Part shown: one piece after another, positions 27,776 through 36,302 of the stretch
How the letters are laid out: every line of letters starts with the position of its first letter
Numbering within the stretch: the first letter of the stretch is position 1
Assembly: GCA_903828785.1 (NCBI GenBank)
Contig: CAIKNP010000019.1
Location: 1 to 64,000, forward strand
Direction: 5' to 3'
Length of the DNA: 64,000 nucleotides
Source of the DNA: an uncultured Actinomycetes bacterium
GTDB lineage: Bacteria > Actinomycetota > Acidimicrobiia > Acidimicrobiales > RAAP-2
The notes under the pieces: model-generated
Database searches by the model: none
What the model was told of the DNA's origin: nothing
What the model saw: the letters and a program-made list of their open reading frames with translations, nothing else
Program-made: the position numbers and the translations under genes

Positions 27776-28819
27776 CTAGACCAGGCCGCCACCGCGGGGC
27801 ACCACGCCGAGGTGCCGGTAGGCCTTTTCCGTAGCCACTCTCCCCCGCGGGGTACGAATCAGAAATCCCTCACGCAGTAAGTAGGGTTCGTACGCATCTT
27901 CAATGGTGCTGGGTTCCTCACCGCAGGCGTGCGCCAGAGTCGTGATGCCCACCGGCGTCGCCGAAAATTGGCCGGTGAGAAGAGAAAGTATGCGTCGGTC
28001 GATCTTGTCGAGGCCGAAAACATCGACACCAAAGAGGTCCAAGGCTCGCGCGGCCGCCGAGGCGTCAACCAAGGAGGAACCCTCCATAGCGGCGACGTCA
28101 CGTACCCGGCGCAGCAAACGATTCGCGATTCGGGGCGTTCCCCGTGATCTGGACGCAATAATCGCGTCCGCTACACCCGACAGGGGAACGCTCAGCAGGG
28201 CCGCGGAACGAGCAACGATTTGACGTAACTCGTCATTGTCGTAGAGGTCGAGTTGGCCGACGAAGCCAAAACGGTCCCTTAGTGGCGCCGCCACGAGCCC
28301 CGTTCGGGTCGTCGCACCTACCAAGGTAAAACTCGGCAATTCGAGGCGCAGTGAGCGGGCCGACGGCCCCCGGCCAATCATCACGTCAATGCGCCGGTCT
28401 TCCATGGCGGGATACAGGACTTCTTCGACGGTTCGAGAGAGGCGATGGATCTCGTCGATGAACAAGACGTCACCAGCCTGCAGGTCCGTAACCAGGGCCA
28501 CGAGGTCACCGGGCCTCGACAACACTGGACCGGAAGTTACTCGGAGGTTTGATCCCATTTCGGCGGCCACGATTGACGCCAGCGACGTTTTCCCCAGTCC
28601 TGGAGGTCCAGCAAAAAGCAGATGGTCGGCGTGTTGACCCCGAGCGCGCGCCGCCCCGAGAACAATTCGCAAATGTCCAATGAGGTCGCGTTGACCAATG
28701 AAATCGTCGAGGGTCGGGGGACGCAGTGACACCTCGACGGTACGCTCCGATTCCGTCGCCACCGGCATCATTACCCGCTCATCGTGAGTGCTGTCGAGGT
28801 CAATTTCGCGTCGACTCAT
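27776..28819 (-). CDS. ruvB: Holliday junction branch migration ATPase RuvB
   Basis: RuvB is the hexameric motor that drives Holliday junctions through the RuvA complex. The 347-residue AAA+ protein has Walker A GPPGLGKTS, Walker B LFIDEIHR, sensor 1 GATTRTG and the C-terminal winged helix that ends ...FLIRTPRGRVAT. It overlaps ruvA by 4 bp, the third gene of ruvC-ruvA-ruvB. A LexA box at the ruvC start suggests damage-induced expression. Confidence 0.96.
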   Translation of the reverse strand: MSRREIDLDSTHDERVMMPVATESERTVEVSLRPPTLDDFIGQRDLIGHLRIVLGAARARGQHADHLLFAGPPGLGKTSLASIVAAEMGSNLRVTSGPVLSRPGDLVALVTDLQAGDVLFIDEIHRLSRTVEEVLYPAMEDRRIDVMIGRGPSARSLRLELPSFTLVGATTRTGLVAAPLRDRFGFVGQLDLYDNDELRQIVARSAALLSVPLSGVADAIIASRSRGTPRIANRLLRRVRDVAAMEGSSLVDASAAARALDLFGVDVFGLDKIDRRILSLLTGQFSATPVGITTLAHACGEEPSTIEDAYEPYLLREGFLIRTPRGRVATEKAYRHLGVVPRGGGLV

Positions 28820-29385
28820 GACCGCCTCAGCAGTCCCAGGGCCATCTTTAGTGCTTGGGCGTCGTCATCAGGCAAGCTCACGTTCTTCAGCGCGTCACGA
28901 ATTTCCGCACTGGTGTACCCCCAGCTCTTTAGTACTTCATCGATATCACCCGACGACGTGGGGGCCGCCCCCTCTCTTTCGGGCATAATCAATTTTCCCT
29001 TTAACTCCAAGACAATGCGGCTCGCCGTCTTTGGGCCGACTCCCGGTATGGTTCCCACCTTTTTGACGTCACCATCCTCAATTGCTTTCGCTAAGACATC
29101 CGACCCCAGGGTGCGCAATGCGGCGAGGGCGGTAGACGGGCCCACGCCCGGAGTAGCCAACAAGGTCTCGAACAAGCGACGTTCCGCTAATGAATCAAAG
29201 CCGTAGAGGATGAGAGCATCCGGTCGCACCACCGTGTGGACAAAGATCTCCACCTCGGTGCCCACACCCGAAGGTTGGGCACTCGCCATAAAGACCTCGT
29301 AGCCCACCCCGTTGACGTCGATAATCGCGGCGTTAGCCCCCAGTTGCGGTTGGTGAAGGACCACACCGCGCAAGTATCCGATCAC
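28816..29385 (-). CDS. ruvA: Holliday junction DNA-binding protein RuvA
   Basis: RuvA binds the four-way junction and loads RuvB. The 189-residue protein begins with the OB-fold (MIGYLRGVV...), contains the two helix-hairpin-helix motifs (TPGVGPSTALAAL and IPGVGPKTASRIVLELK), and ends with the short RuvB-binding helical domain. Overlaps by 4 bp on both sides couple it to ruvC and ruvB. Confidence 0.95.
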   Translation of the reverse strand: MIGYLRGVVLHQPQLGANAAIIDVNGVGYEVFMASAQPSGVGTEVEIFVHTVVRPDALILYGFDSLAERRLFETLLATPGVGPSTALAALRTLGSDVLAKAIEDGDVKKVGTIPGVGPKTASRIVLELKGKLIMPEREGAAPTSSGDIDEVLKSWGYTSAEIRDALKNVSLPDDDAQALKMALGLLRRS

Positions 29386-29891
29386 ATTTGCACCGCCGGA
29401 TAGCGACGTTCCACGCGCTCAATAATGAAGTACGTCATGGCGAGCGCCAGGGCGTCAGCGGCGTCAGCCGGACGAGGAACTTCGGTCAAACCGCACAGTC
29501 GAGCCACCATGGCCTGCACTTGGGGCTTCTTAGCCGCTCCGTAGCCGGTCACCGCCATTTTTACTTGTTGCGCGGTGAACTGGCGCACCGGAATGCCCAA
29601 GGAAGCGGCCAGTCCGACGGCGATACCACTCGCCTGAGCGACCGGAATAGCGGTATTGGCATTCTTTTGAAAAAACACTTTCTCAACGACAACGGCGTCG
29701 GGCGAAAAATCATCGAGCAGGGACGCCATCTCGCGGTGCAGGTGCCCAAGTCGCAACTCAGTGGCATCTTGGTGGGGAGATTCAATCACGCCAGCGCGCA
29801 CCGCACGGAAACTTTCGGGCTGGTCAAAACTTCCCTCAACCAGTCCGAAGCCACATCGGGTCAAACCCGGATCGATACCTAATACGAACAT
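29382..29891 (-). CDS. ruvC: Holliday junction resolvase RuvC
   Basis: RuvC cuts Holliday junctions symmetrically. The 169-residue RNase H-fold protein has the four acidic residues in their usual contexts: GIDPGLTRCG, VVVEKVFF, and the paired aspartates in ADAADALALA. Its ATG at 29891 lies within a 14-bp palindromic LexA box, and a TAGTAT hexamer ends seven bases before it, so the messenger is probably leaderless and directly repressed by LexA. It leads ruvA and ruvB. Confidence 0.95.
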   Translation of the reverse strand: MFVLGIDPGLTRCGFGLVEGSFDQPESFRAVRAGVIESPHQDATELRLGHLHREMASLLDDFSPDAVVVEKVFFQKNANTAIPVAQASGIAVGLAASLGIPVRQFTAQQVKMAVTGYGAAKKPQVQAMVARLCGLTEVPRPADAADALALAMTYFIIERVERRYPAVQM

Positions 29892-29898
29892 ATGTTCG
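29885..29898. promoter_or_regulatory. LexA (SOS) box across the ruvC start codon
   Basis: CGAACATATGTTCG is a perfect 14-bp palindrome matching the CGAAC-N4-GTTCG box bound by LexA in actinobacteria and Bacillus. The ruvC ATG lies inside it and the -10-like TAGTAT (29904-29899) abuts it, so a bound repressor would cover the transcription start. Confidence 0.85.
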
Positions 29899-29904
29899 AT
29901 ACTA
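29899..29904 (-). promoter_or_regulatory. Leaderless -10 hexamer of ruvC
   Basis: TAGTAT (minus strand) ends seven bases before the ruvC ATG. The seven bases between belong to the LexA box. Confidence 0.6.
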
Positions 29905-29932
29905 CTGCCTCAAGGAGCGTCGAACGAGGAAA

Positions 29933-30682
29933 TTATCCCTCGTAATTCGCCAGCATTTCATCAGAAATGTCGAAATTCGCGAAGACATTTTGGACGTCGT
30001 CGTGATCATCGATGGCATCCATGAGCCGAAGAATCTTGGTGGCCTCGCTATCGGAGGCTACGGGAATCAGATTCTGCGGGACCAAGGTCAGCTCCGAGGT
30101 GACGACGCTGAGACCGAAACCCTCGAGTGCGTCGCGCACCATGGCCATCTCGGTGGCCTCAGTCGTGACCACGAAATTCTCATTCTGCTCAACGAAGTTT
30201 TCGCCACCCGCTTCGAGCACCCATTCGAGCAGTTGGTCTTCGTCAAGGGGACCCTTGACTTCAATACTGCCCTTGCGATCGAATTGCCACGAAACAGCCC
30301 CCGGTTCGGCAATCGAACCACCATTTTTCGAAAGAACGTGCTTAATTTCAGCGCTCGTTCGGTTGCGATTGTCAGTCAGAGTTTCAATGATGATGGCTAC
30401 GCCACCGGGTGCGTAACCTTCGTAGGAAATAGCCTCGTAGCGCACTCCTTCGAGTTCGCCGGTGCCACGCTTGATGGCTCGCTCAATCGTGTCCAGCGGC
30501 ACCGAAGCTTCCCGAGCCTTCTGGTACATCGTTCGCAAAGCGGCGTTGGTCTCGACGTCGTTGCCGCCTTCGCGGGCCGCGACTTCAACCTGACGAATCA
30601 ACTTGGCAAAAACTTTGGCGCGCGCAGCGTCCTTGGCACCTTTGCGGTGCTTAGTGGTTGCCCATTTCGAGTGGCCTGACAT
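29933..30682 (-). CDS. yebC: YebC/PmpR-family protein (TACO1-like)
   Basis: This 249-residue protein belongs to the YebC family, described as transcription regulators and more recently as ribosome-associated helpers for difficult sequences such as proline stretches. The signature start SGHSKWATTKHRKGAKDAARAK and the acidic central domain are typical, and length is normal. AGGAGG-type ribosome site GGAGGAATT precedes the ATG. It sits directly upstream of ruvC, the usual bacterial arrangement, but the ruvC promoter makes its expression separable. Confidence 0.94.
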   Translation of the reverse strand: MSGHSKWATTKHRKGAKDAARAKVFAKLIRQVEVAAREGGNDVETNAALRTMYQKAREASVPLDTIERAIKRGTGELEGVRYEAISYEGYAPGGVAIIIETLTDNRNRTSAEIKHVLSKNGGSIAEPGAVSWQFDRKGSIEVKGPLDEDQLLEWVLEAGGENFVEQNENFVVTTEATEMAMVRDALEGFGLSVVTSELTLVPQNLIPVASDSEATKILRLMDAIDDHDDVQNVFANFDISDEMLANYEG

Positions 30683-30721
30683 AATTCCTCCTGCCCCAGG
30701 GGGCGCAAATCATCGTACTCG

Positions 30722-31297
30722 TCAGAACGAGGATGTGAACAACTCGTGAACGCCAAGGTTCGTGGTGAGTTCGGGATGAAAGGAGCAACCCCAGGCCGAC
30801 CCGTGACGAACGAGGACGGGGTGAACCCCGTCTCCCCGGTCGTAGGTCGCTAGGACTTGCACGTCACCCCACTGCGTAATGCGCGGAGCGCGAATGAAGA
30901 CTCCGGGAACGACGCCTACGCCCTCGACCTCAATTGGTGTTTCGAATGAGGCAATCTGTCGGCCGTAACCATTGCGCTGCACCGTAATGTCCAGCAGTCC
31001 AAAAGACCACTGGTCCTCTCGTCCCCCCACCATCGTTGAACTCAGCATGATGAGTCCCGCGCAGGTCCCGAGCACCGGCAATCCGTCCGTGAGCGCCCCA
31101 GTGAGCGACGAGCGAAGGCCCGAGGTTCCCAGCAGATAGGCGATCGTGGTCGACTCACCCCCGGGAATAACGATGCCGTCGAGCCCTGCCAGGTCACTGG
31201 GCGTGCGAACGTACACGACTTCAGTGCCGCAGCCCGCGAGAGCGGAGGCGTGTTCTCGCACGTCGCCCTGCAGGGCGAGTACGCCGACGCGCTTCAT
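30722..31297 (-). CDS. pdxT: Pyridoxal 5'-phosphate synthase glutaminase subunit
   Basis: PdxT hydrolyses glutamine and passes ammonia to PdxS. The 191-residue class I amidotransferase has GVLALQGDVREH at the start, the substrate motif PGGESTT, the nucleophile Cys79 in GTCAGLIM and the His-Glu pair in SFHPELT. It shares one base with the pdxS stop (TAATG), so the two subunits are co-translated. Confidence 0.95.
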   Translation of the reverse strand: MKRVGVLALQGDVREHASALAGCGTEVVYVRTPSDLAGLDGIVIPGGESTTIAYLLGTSGLRSSLTGALTDGLPVLGTCAGLIMLSSTMVGGREDQWSFGLLDITVQRNGYGRQIASFETPIEVEGVGVVPGVFIRAPRITQWGDVQVLATYDRGDGVHPVLVRHGSAWGCSFHPELTTNLGVHELFTSSF

Positions 31298-32184
31298 TAC
31301 CAGCCGCGCTCGGCCAGTCGGACTTCCAGCGTCGAGGTCTCGAAACCCTTCATGGCGGCACCCAATCCGGTAGAAACTCGTGCGACGACGGAAGGGTCAA
31401 GATAATGCGTTGTGGCTTCGACAATCGCCTTCGCCATCAAAATCGGGTCATCGCTCTTAAAAATGCCCGAACCAACGAAGACCGCTTGGGCCCCCAATTG
31501 CATAACCAATGCCGCGTCGGCGGGGGTGGAAATACCCCCAGCGCAGAAGAGGGGAACCGGCAATTGGCCAGTTTCGGCAACCTCTTGAACGAGGGGAAGT
31601 GGAGCCTGCAGGTCCTTAGCGAGGGCGAAGAGCTCCGCACTGTCTGCGCTGGCCAAGCGGCGCATCTGGGCGTGGATCGTTCGCAGGTGGCGCACGGCTT
31701 CGACCACGTTTCCGGTACCGGCTTCACCCTTTGAGCGAATCAAACAAGCGCCTTCGCCGATACGGCGAAGTGCTTCACCCAAGTTGGTCGCGCCGCAAAC
31801 GAAAGGTACGGTAAAGGACCTCTTGTCGATGTGATTCTCTTCGTCCGCCGGCGTCAGAACTTCGGACTCGTCAATGTAGTCAACGTCGAGGGCCTGGAGA
31901 ATCTGGGCTTCGGCGAAGTGCCCGATGCGGGCTTTGGCCATCACGGGAATGGTCACCGCTGCTTGAATTTCTTGAATCATCTGCGGATCACTCATGCGCG
32001 CTACTCCGCCATCTCGGCGGATATCCGATGGCACTCGCTCGAGAGCCATCACGGCCACCGCTCCCGCATCTTCGGCAATTCGAGCTTGCTCAGGGTTGAC
32101 GACGTCCATAATGACGCCGCCGCGGAGCATGTCGGCCAGGCCGCGCTTAACGAGGGACGAACCAGTAGTTGAGTGTGAAGTCAT
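31297..32184 (-). CDS. pdxS: Pyridoxal 5'-phosphate synthase subunit PdxS
   Basis: PdxS builds pyridoxal phosphate from ribose 5-phosphate, glyceraldehyde 3-phosphate and ammonia. The 295-residue TIM-barrel protein is highly conserved: [16 protein letters not shown] at the N-terminus with the catalytic-lysine regions [15 protein letters not shown] and [14 protein letters not shown], and the ribose phosphate loop [17 protein letters not shown] hexamer six bases before the ATG indicates a leaderless pdxST transcript. Confidence 0.96.
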   Translation of the reverse strand: MTSHSTTGSSLVKRGLADMLRGGVIMDVVNPEQARIAEDAGAVAVMALERVPSDIRRDGGVARMSDPQMIQEIQAAVTIPVMAKARIGHFAEAQILQALDVDYIDESEVLTPADEENHIDKRSFTVPFVCGATNLGEALRRIGEGACLIRSKGEAGTGNVVEAVRHLRTIHAQMRRLASADSAELFALAKDLQAPLPLVQEVAETGQLPVPLFCAGGISTPADAALVMQLGAQAVFVGSGIFKSDDPILMAKAIVEATTHYLDPSVVARVSTGLGAAMKGFETSTLEVRLAERGW

Positions 32185-32190
32185 ACCCCC

Positions 32191-32196
32191 AGCCTA
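32191..32196 (-). promoter_or_regulatory. Leaderless -10 hexamer of pdxS
   Basis: TAGGCT (minus strand) ends six bases before the ATG at 32184; the gap is a C/G run with GGGGGT reading towards the start. Confidence 0.5.
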
Positions 32197-32210
32197 GCGG
32201 GAGGGCTTGC

Positions 32211-33110
32211 TTACCACTCTTCGAGAGCGAGGGCTCGAATCTCAACATCGTCGAGGTCACTGAGGTCATTGGCATCGCGATCACTCGCCACATCGAAGAA
32301 CACGTAGCGCCACTGGTCGTAGTTGGGCGAGCAGAAGAAGGAGTCCCTCGCTACCACCTGGCGCGCACATTTTCGCAAAGCACCCGCCAATCCCAGGGGG
32401 TAGCGAATGGCGGCTGCGGCGACCTCGTCGGCGCGGTAGGCCACGCCCACACCCGCCAGCTCCCGACGTAACTGAGGGGTAAGTTTGGCCGTCGCTGACG
32501 CCGACTGACGGGGCAAGACCCCTAGTCGCTGGCGGGCCAGCAAATGTGCCACCACCCCTTCGAGCTCGATGAGTTCAAAATCTGCCATAAGCGCGTTGGT
32601 CACGAAGAGCGAAAGTGAAGGGCCGTTTTGCACCAAAGTGGCGTTATACGCCGAATCATCCACGATGAAGGCACTCACTCCGGTCACGCCAAAGGTTGCG
32701 GTGAGTCGATCCACCACGGTTACTAAGCGCTGGCGATCAGTCGACGTACCCCCCGGCGAAAAGGCCGCGAGCATGGTGGCGCCCAAGGTCTCACCCCCAG
32801 CGACGTAGTGGGCCAAGGTACGACGAAGGTAGAAAGCGAAGACGGCAGCCGAAACCACCGCGACGAGTGCGAAGAGTGGCGACAGCGCTATCAAACCCAG
32901 AGCGAGGACCAGCCAGACCACCATTGCCGCGAGAACCGGGCGCATGCGCCGTAGTGCGAACTGACGGGGAAACTTGGCGTGGGTTTCCCTCTCGGCGGCC
33001 GATGGCGTGTAGGGATTTTGCCAAGTGGGATCCAGCACCGGCGCCACGTAATCGGGACGGCGGCGCTTAGCGTCGTTCTTTCGTGAACGCGAGCGCTGTG
33101 CAGTGGCCAT
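32211..33110 (-). CDS. Membrane protein resembling an M48 peptidase without its zinc site
   Basis: This 299-residue protein has a basic N-terminus, two membrane helices at about 57-97, then a soluble domain whose layout resembles HtpX/M48 metallopeptidases: SAFIVDDSAYNATLVQNGPS (like the NAF segment), ELIELEGVVAHLLARQ where the family has HExxH, and YRADEVAAAAIRYPLGLAGAL where the third ligand (a Glu ahead of AD) is expected. His189 is kept, but the HExxH glutamate and second histidine and the third ligand are all replaced, so proteolysis is unlikely. It lies between pimA and pdxS; TAGCCT six bases before its ATG overlaps the pimA stop. A pseudo-peptidase role is my inference. Confidence 0.6.
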   Translation of the reverse strand: MATAQRSRSRKNDAKRRRPDYVAPVLDPTWQNPYTPSAAERETHAKFPRQFALRRMRPVLAAMVVWLVLALGLIALSPLFALVAVVSAAVFAFYLRRTLAHYVAGGETLGATMLAAFSPGGTSTDRQRLVTVVDRLTATFGVTGVSAFIVDDSAYNATLVQNGPSLSLFVTNALMADFELIELEGVVAHLLARQRLGVLPRQSASATAKLTPQLRRELAGVGVAYRADEVAAAAIRYPLGLAGALRKCARQVVARDSFFCSPNYDQWRYVFFDVASDRDANDLSDLDDVEIRALALEEW

Positions 33111-33116
33111 GAACCA

Positions 33117-33122
33117 AGGCTA
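33117..33122 (-). promoter_or_regulatory. Leaderless -10 hexamer of the M48-like gene
   Basis: TAGCCT (minus strand) ends six bases before the ATG at 33110; its TAG is also the stop codon of pimA. Confidence 0.4.
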
Positions 33123-34214
33123 CCGGCTCGAGAAGCCTCGCTGGACCGACTCGTAGATCGATTCGTACTCTTCCACCAGCTTCGCCATCGACCACGTCTG
33201 GGCGTGCTCACTGGCGGCGGTGAGAAATCCCTCGGTTGCGAGCAGGGCCTGCGCCACCGCGCGCTCCAAATCGGCCGCATCGCCCGGAACGAAAAGGTGT
33301 GCGTGCTGCTGAGCCGCGGCGGCGTAACCGGCAATGTCACTCGCGACCACGGGAATCTCCGCGGCCATGGCTTCGAGGAGCACTAGCCCGAAAGACTCCC
33401 CACGCAGGGCCGGAGAAATGGAGACGGAGGACTGGCGCAGCAAGCGACGCTTCTCTTCGTCGCTTACCGACCCGCGAAAGGAGATAGCGGGGTCGCGGTA
33501 GCGAGTACGAAGGGCATCTTCTTGGGGGCCGCTTCCCACCACCAACAGGCGCCAGGGCGTGACCCCCGGGCGCTCGTTGTGAGCGAGTACGGCTTCAATG
33601 GCCACCGAGGCGCCCTTTCGCTCCTCAAGTCGTCCAATACTTATGAGCGTCGGCTCCGATGGCACTACACGCGCCGGGGTGCGAAAGCGCTCGAGTTCGA
33701 AACCGTTAAACAACACGATTGGCTCAATCTTGTAGGTCAAATTTGCCGTACGAGCGGCTTCATCGGAGACGGCGACGCTGGCGTCCAGCTGGCGCGCCAT
33801 ACGTCGTAAGTAAGGACTCGCCAGTCGCATCACGGTGCTGACCCCACTGCGATGAAAGGTGCCCACCACTGGAAAACTGTGGGTGCGGAGGGTCTCCCAG
33901 CCAAAGCGCGGCGCGAAGGGCTCGTGCAAATGCACGACGTCTGGGTGGAATTCAGCAAGAGCGCGAGCCACCTCAGCGGAAGCAGACTTACTCAGGGCGA
34001 GCGGCGCCCTCGAACCATTGGCGGGAACTGAAGTCATTTCGCCCACGCGCAAAACGGGAGCGGGAGTGTCGTAGCTCGCACGATCCTCGTTGTTGGGCGC
34101 CACCACCAGCACCTCGTGCCCGCGGGCACTCAGCGAACGGCTCATACCTAGAACTTGCTCTTGCACTCCCCCAAAAACACTGAGAGCGTAGGGACTGACC
34201 AGCGCTACTTTCAC
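33120..34214 (-). CDS. pimA: Phosphatidyl-myo-inositol mannosyltransferase (GT4)
   Basis: PimA transfers the first mannose from GDP-mannose to phosphatidylinositol on the inner leaflet. The 364-residue GT-B enzyme shows SPYALSVFGGVQEQVLG at the start, HLHEPFAPRFGWETLR, the GRLEERKGASV hinge and the E-x7-E motif in ALRGESFGLVLLEAMA. I start at the GTG 34214, which overlaps the preceding acyltransferase stop by 4 bp (GTGA). The pgsA-patA-pimA order is that of mycobacteria, which makes PimA better supported than a generic GT4. Confidence 0.9.
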   Translation of the reverse strand: MKVALVSPYALSVFGGVQEQVLGMSRSLSARGHEVLVVAPNNEDRASYDTPAPVLRVGEMTSVPANGSRAPLALSKSASAEVARALAEFHPDVVHLHEPFAPRFGWETLRTHSFPVVGTFHRSGVSTVMRLASPYLRRMARQLDASVAVSDEAARTANLTYKIEPIVLFNGFELERFRTPARVVPSEPTLISIGRLEERKGASVAIEAVLAHNERPGVTPWRLLVVGSGPQEDALRTRYRDPAISFRGSVSDEEKRRLLRQSSVSISPALRGESFGLVLLEAMAAEIPVVASDIAGYAAAAQQHAHLFVPGDAADLERAVAQALLATEGFLTAASEHAQTWSMAKLVEEYESIYESVQRGFSSR

Positions 34215-35098
34215 GCTGGTTCCCGAAAGCGATCCTCGAGAACGTGCCACTGCTCCGGGGCTCTGCGAATAAAGGCTTCAAGTTGATTGGCGATTTCTTG
34301 GGTGAGTCGCGTTACGTCTTCACGCAATCGGCCCTGGCGCTCTACTTTCAAGGGAGGAGCAACCACAAGATAGTGACCGTCGCTTGGACCGATGTAGGTA
34401 CAGGCGACGACCAGCGCCGCCCCCGAACGCAGGGCCAATGTAGCGGGTCCCGCGGGCATGGTCACCCGCCTTCCAAAGAAGTCGACCTCGATTCCACCAC
34501 CTTGGATATCACGATCGCACAAGAGCGCGACGATTGAGCCGGCACTGAGCGCATCCAGAAGTGATGCAGTGGCGCTGGCGTTCAAGGGAATTACTCGAAG
34601 GCCCACTTGCTGGCGCTTGGCCACGAAAAAATCGAAGAGCGCTGGTGGCGTCAGTTCTTCCGCCACCACCGCCAGGGGAATTCCACGGGCGGCGATTGAC
34701 GCCCCACCCCACTCCCACGAACCGGTGTGAGGCAACGCCACCACCACTCCTCGGCCCTGTTCGTAGGCATCGAAAAGATGATGACTACCCTCCCCCATGG
34801 CGAATCGTTCACTGAGCACCTCGGGCTTCAAGCCCGTCAACTTGGCACCCTCAACCCAGTAGTGACCGTAACTCGCAAAGACTCGGTCCACCACCTCGGC
34901 CAAGCGGTCACCCGCTAAGGCAGACCCCGCTCCGGTGCTGATGGCGACGATGTTCCTCTCGACGCGCGGGCGAGCTGATGAATGCCGAGCGAGTCGCGGG
35001 GCCAGACGATTCGCCAGCGCCAGCGACCACGACAAGGGGATTCGCTCGAGCACCCCGCTTAAGACGGTGAAGACCAAGACCTTCGAACGACCACCCAC
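34211..35098 (-). CDS. patA: Phosphatidylinositol mannoside acyltransferase (LpxL-like fold)
   Basis: This 295-residue membrane-associated acyltransferase belongs to the lauroyl/myristoyl acyltransferase superfamily. The catalytic His124 and Glu129 form the Hx4E motif in LPHTGSWEWGG, as in mycobacterial PatA that acylates the mannose of PIM. Placement between pgsA (3-bp gap) and pimA (4-bp overlap) supports that role over a lipid A enzyme, as nothing else suggests an outer-membrane lineage. Confidence 0.88.
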   Translation of the reverse strand: MGGRSKVLVFTVLSGVLERIPLSWSLALANRLAPRLARHSSARPRVERNIVAISTGAGSALAGDRLAEVVDRVFASYGHYWVEGAKLTGLKPEVLSERFAMGEGSHHLFDAYEQGRGVVVALPHTGSWEWGGASIAARGIPLAVVAEELTPPALFDFFVAKRQQVGLRVIPLNASATASLLDALSAGSIVALLCDRDIQGGGIEVDFFGRRVTMPAGPATLALRSGAALVVACTYIGPSDGHYLVVAPPLKVERQGRLREDVTRLTQEIANQLEAFIRRAPEQWHVLEDRFREPA

Positions 35099-35101
35099 GG
35101 C

Positions 35102-35746
35102 TTAGGACCGCGCGTTTCGACTCGCTCGACGAGGACGTCGCCCTTGCACGCCCTCGGCGGCTGACGTCGAAGCCGCTTGCTGCCACACTCGGTAGAAACG
35201 GCCGACGGCGGTCATAGTCGTCAGGACCAAGAGTGCCCACAGTACGGGAATGAATATGGCGTGGTTGCTCAGCGCCACCCCGATGAGGACGAGACGCTCT
35301 GCTCGCTCCATCAATCCGCCCTTGGCGGGAATGCCGAGACTCTCGGCCTTCGATCGTTCGTACGAAATTATGAAAAACGTGGTGACGAGGCCGAAGGGCA
35401 GCAGTACGAGAGGGCCGGGGTGGTGTACTTCAATCCAGTACGCCACACCAGCTAAGAGAGCCGCGTCGGAGATGCGGTCAACGACGGAATCAAAAAAACT
35501 GCCCCGTTGGTTGGCGCGCGCGGAGGCTTTGGCCACCGCGCCATCGAGGAGGTCGTGGACGCCAGACACGATTAGGAGGGCAATCGCCCACCAGAAGAAA
35601 TTCGTGGCGATGGCCCAGCCCGTCGCGAGGGCAAAGAGTAGACCCGAAGTGGTGAGGACGTCGGCTGAAAATCCGAGGCGGCTCAAACCTCTGCCCACGG
35701 GGGCGATGCCCGCATCAACCCGTTGGCGAAATTTTCCGTCGAACAT
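35102..35746 (-). CDS. pgsA: CDP-alcohol phosphatidyltransferase, probable phosphatidylinositol phosphate synthase
   Basis: The 214-residue membrane protein has the CDP-alcohol phosphatidyltransferase motif DG-x2-A(K)-x8-G-x3-D-x3-D with Asp65, Asp68, Gly69, Gly82, Asp86 and Asp90; position 73 is Lys where Arg is usual. In actinobacteria the enzyme at this locus makes phosphatidylinositol phosphate from CDP-diacylglycerol and inositol phosphate, supplying PimA. It has about six membrane helices. GGGAG precedes the ATG. The HIT gene lies 22 bp upstream. Confidence 0.88.
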   Translation of the reverse strand: MFDGKFRQRVDAGIAPVGRGLSRLGFSADVLTTSGLLFALATGWAIATNFFWWAIALLIVSGVHDLLDGAVAKASARANQRGSFFDSVVDRISDAALLAGVAYWIEVHHPGPLVLLPFGLVTTFFIISYERSKAESLGIPAKGGLMERAERLVLIGVALSNHAIFIPVLWALLVLTTMTAVGRFYRVWQQAASTSAAEGVQGRRPRRASRNARS

Positions 35747-35768
35747 TATTCTCCCGACTCGTTCAACA

Positions 35769-36302
35769 TCAGTCTACCGAGGGGTCGTCGGGGCCCATCG
35801 TGGCCAAGACCTGGCTGACTTTGTTCCAGGTGGATTCGAGGGACTCCGAGAGAACCCGCGTTTCGCCAATGGTGCTCATGAAATTCGTGTCACCGCTCCA
35901 TCGTGGCAGCGCGTGCAAGTGCAGGTGCTTAGGAATTCCCGCGCCCGCCGCCCGACCGAGATTGGCCCCGACGTTGAGACCGTCGGGTTGGTAGGCCCTC
36001 TCGAGCGCCGTCACCATACGTCGCTGCGCCAAGGCCAAGGCGGTGTACTCAACCACATTCAAGTCAGCGAAGCTCGCGACGTGACGATTGGGCAGGGCCA
36101 GTAAGTGACCCGATCCGTAGGGAAAGGCATTGAGCACGATAAACGAGTGCTCGTCCTGCCACAGTATGCCCGAGTCGATCCCCACTCCTCGAAGCAGCAA
36201 ACTGCAAAAAACGCAGTCGCCCTCATCGCGGGCGTTCGCCGAAGCCTCGGGGCTGGTCACGTAGGACTCACGCCACGAGGCCGCGAAGCGATCAAGTCCC
36301 AC
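35769..36302 (-). CDS. HIT-family hydrolase/phosphorylase
   Basis: This 177-residue protein has the HIT signature HLHLHALPRW with the nucleophilic histidine, and an N-terminal zinc-type CVFCSLL pair. HIT proteins act on nucleotide phosphates such as Ap4A. I start at GTG 36302, where CGGAG lies eight bases upstream and the actinobacterial beginning (GLDRFAASWRESYV) starts; it overlaps the thrS stop by 11 bp. The order thrS-HIT-pgsA is conserved in mycobacteria. Confidence 0.9.
   Translation of the reverse strand: MGLDRFAASWRESYVTSPEASANARDEGDCVFCSLLLRGVGIDSGILWQDEHSFIVLNAFPYGSGHLLALPNRHVASFADLNVVEYTALALAQRRMVTALERAYQPDGLNVGANLGRAAGAGIPKHLHLHALPRWSGDTNFMSTIGETRVLSESLESTWNKVSQVLATMGPDDPSVD

Noticed and set aside
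35250-36104. Plus-strand open frame of 284 codons
   Set aside because: It is the antisense of pgsA and the HIT gene, which both have clear motifs.
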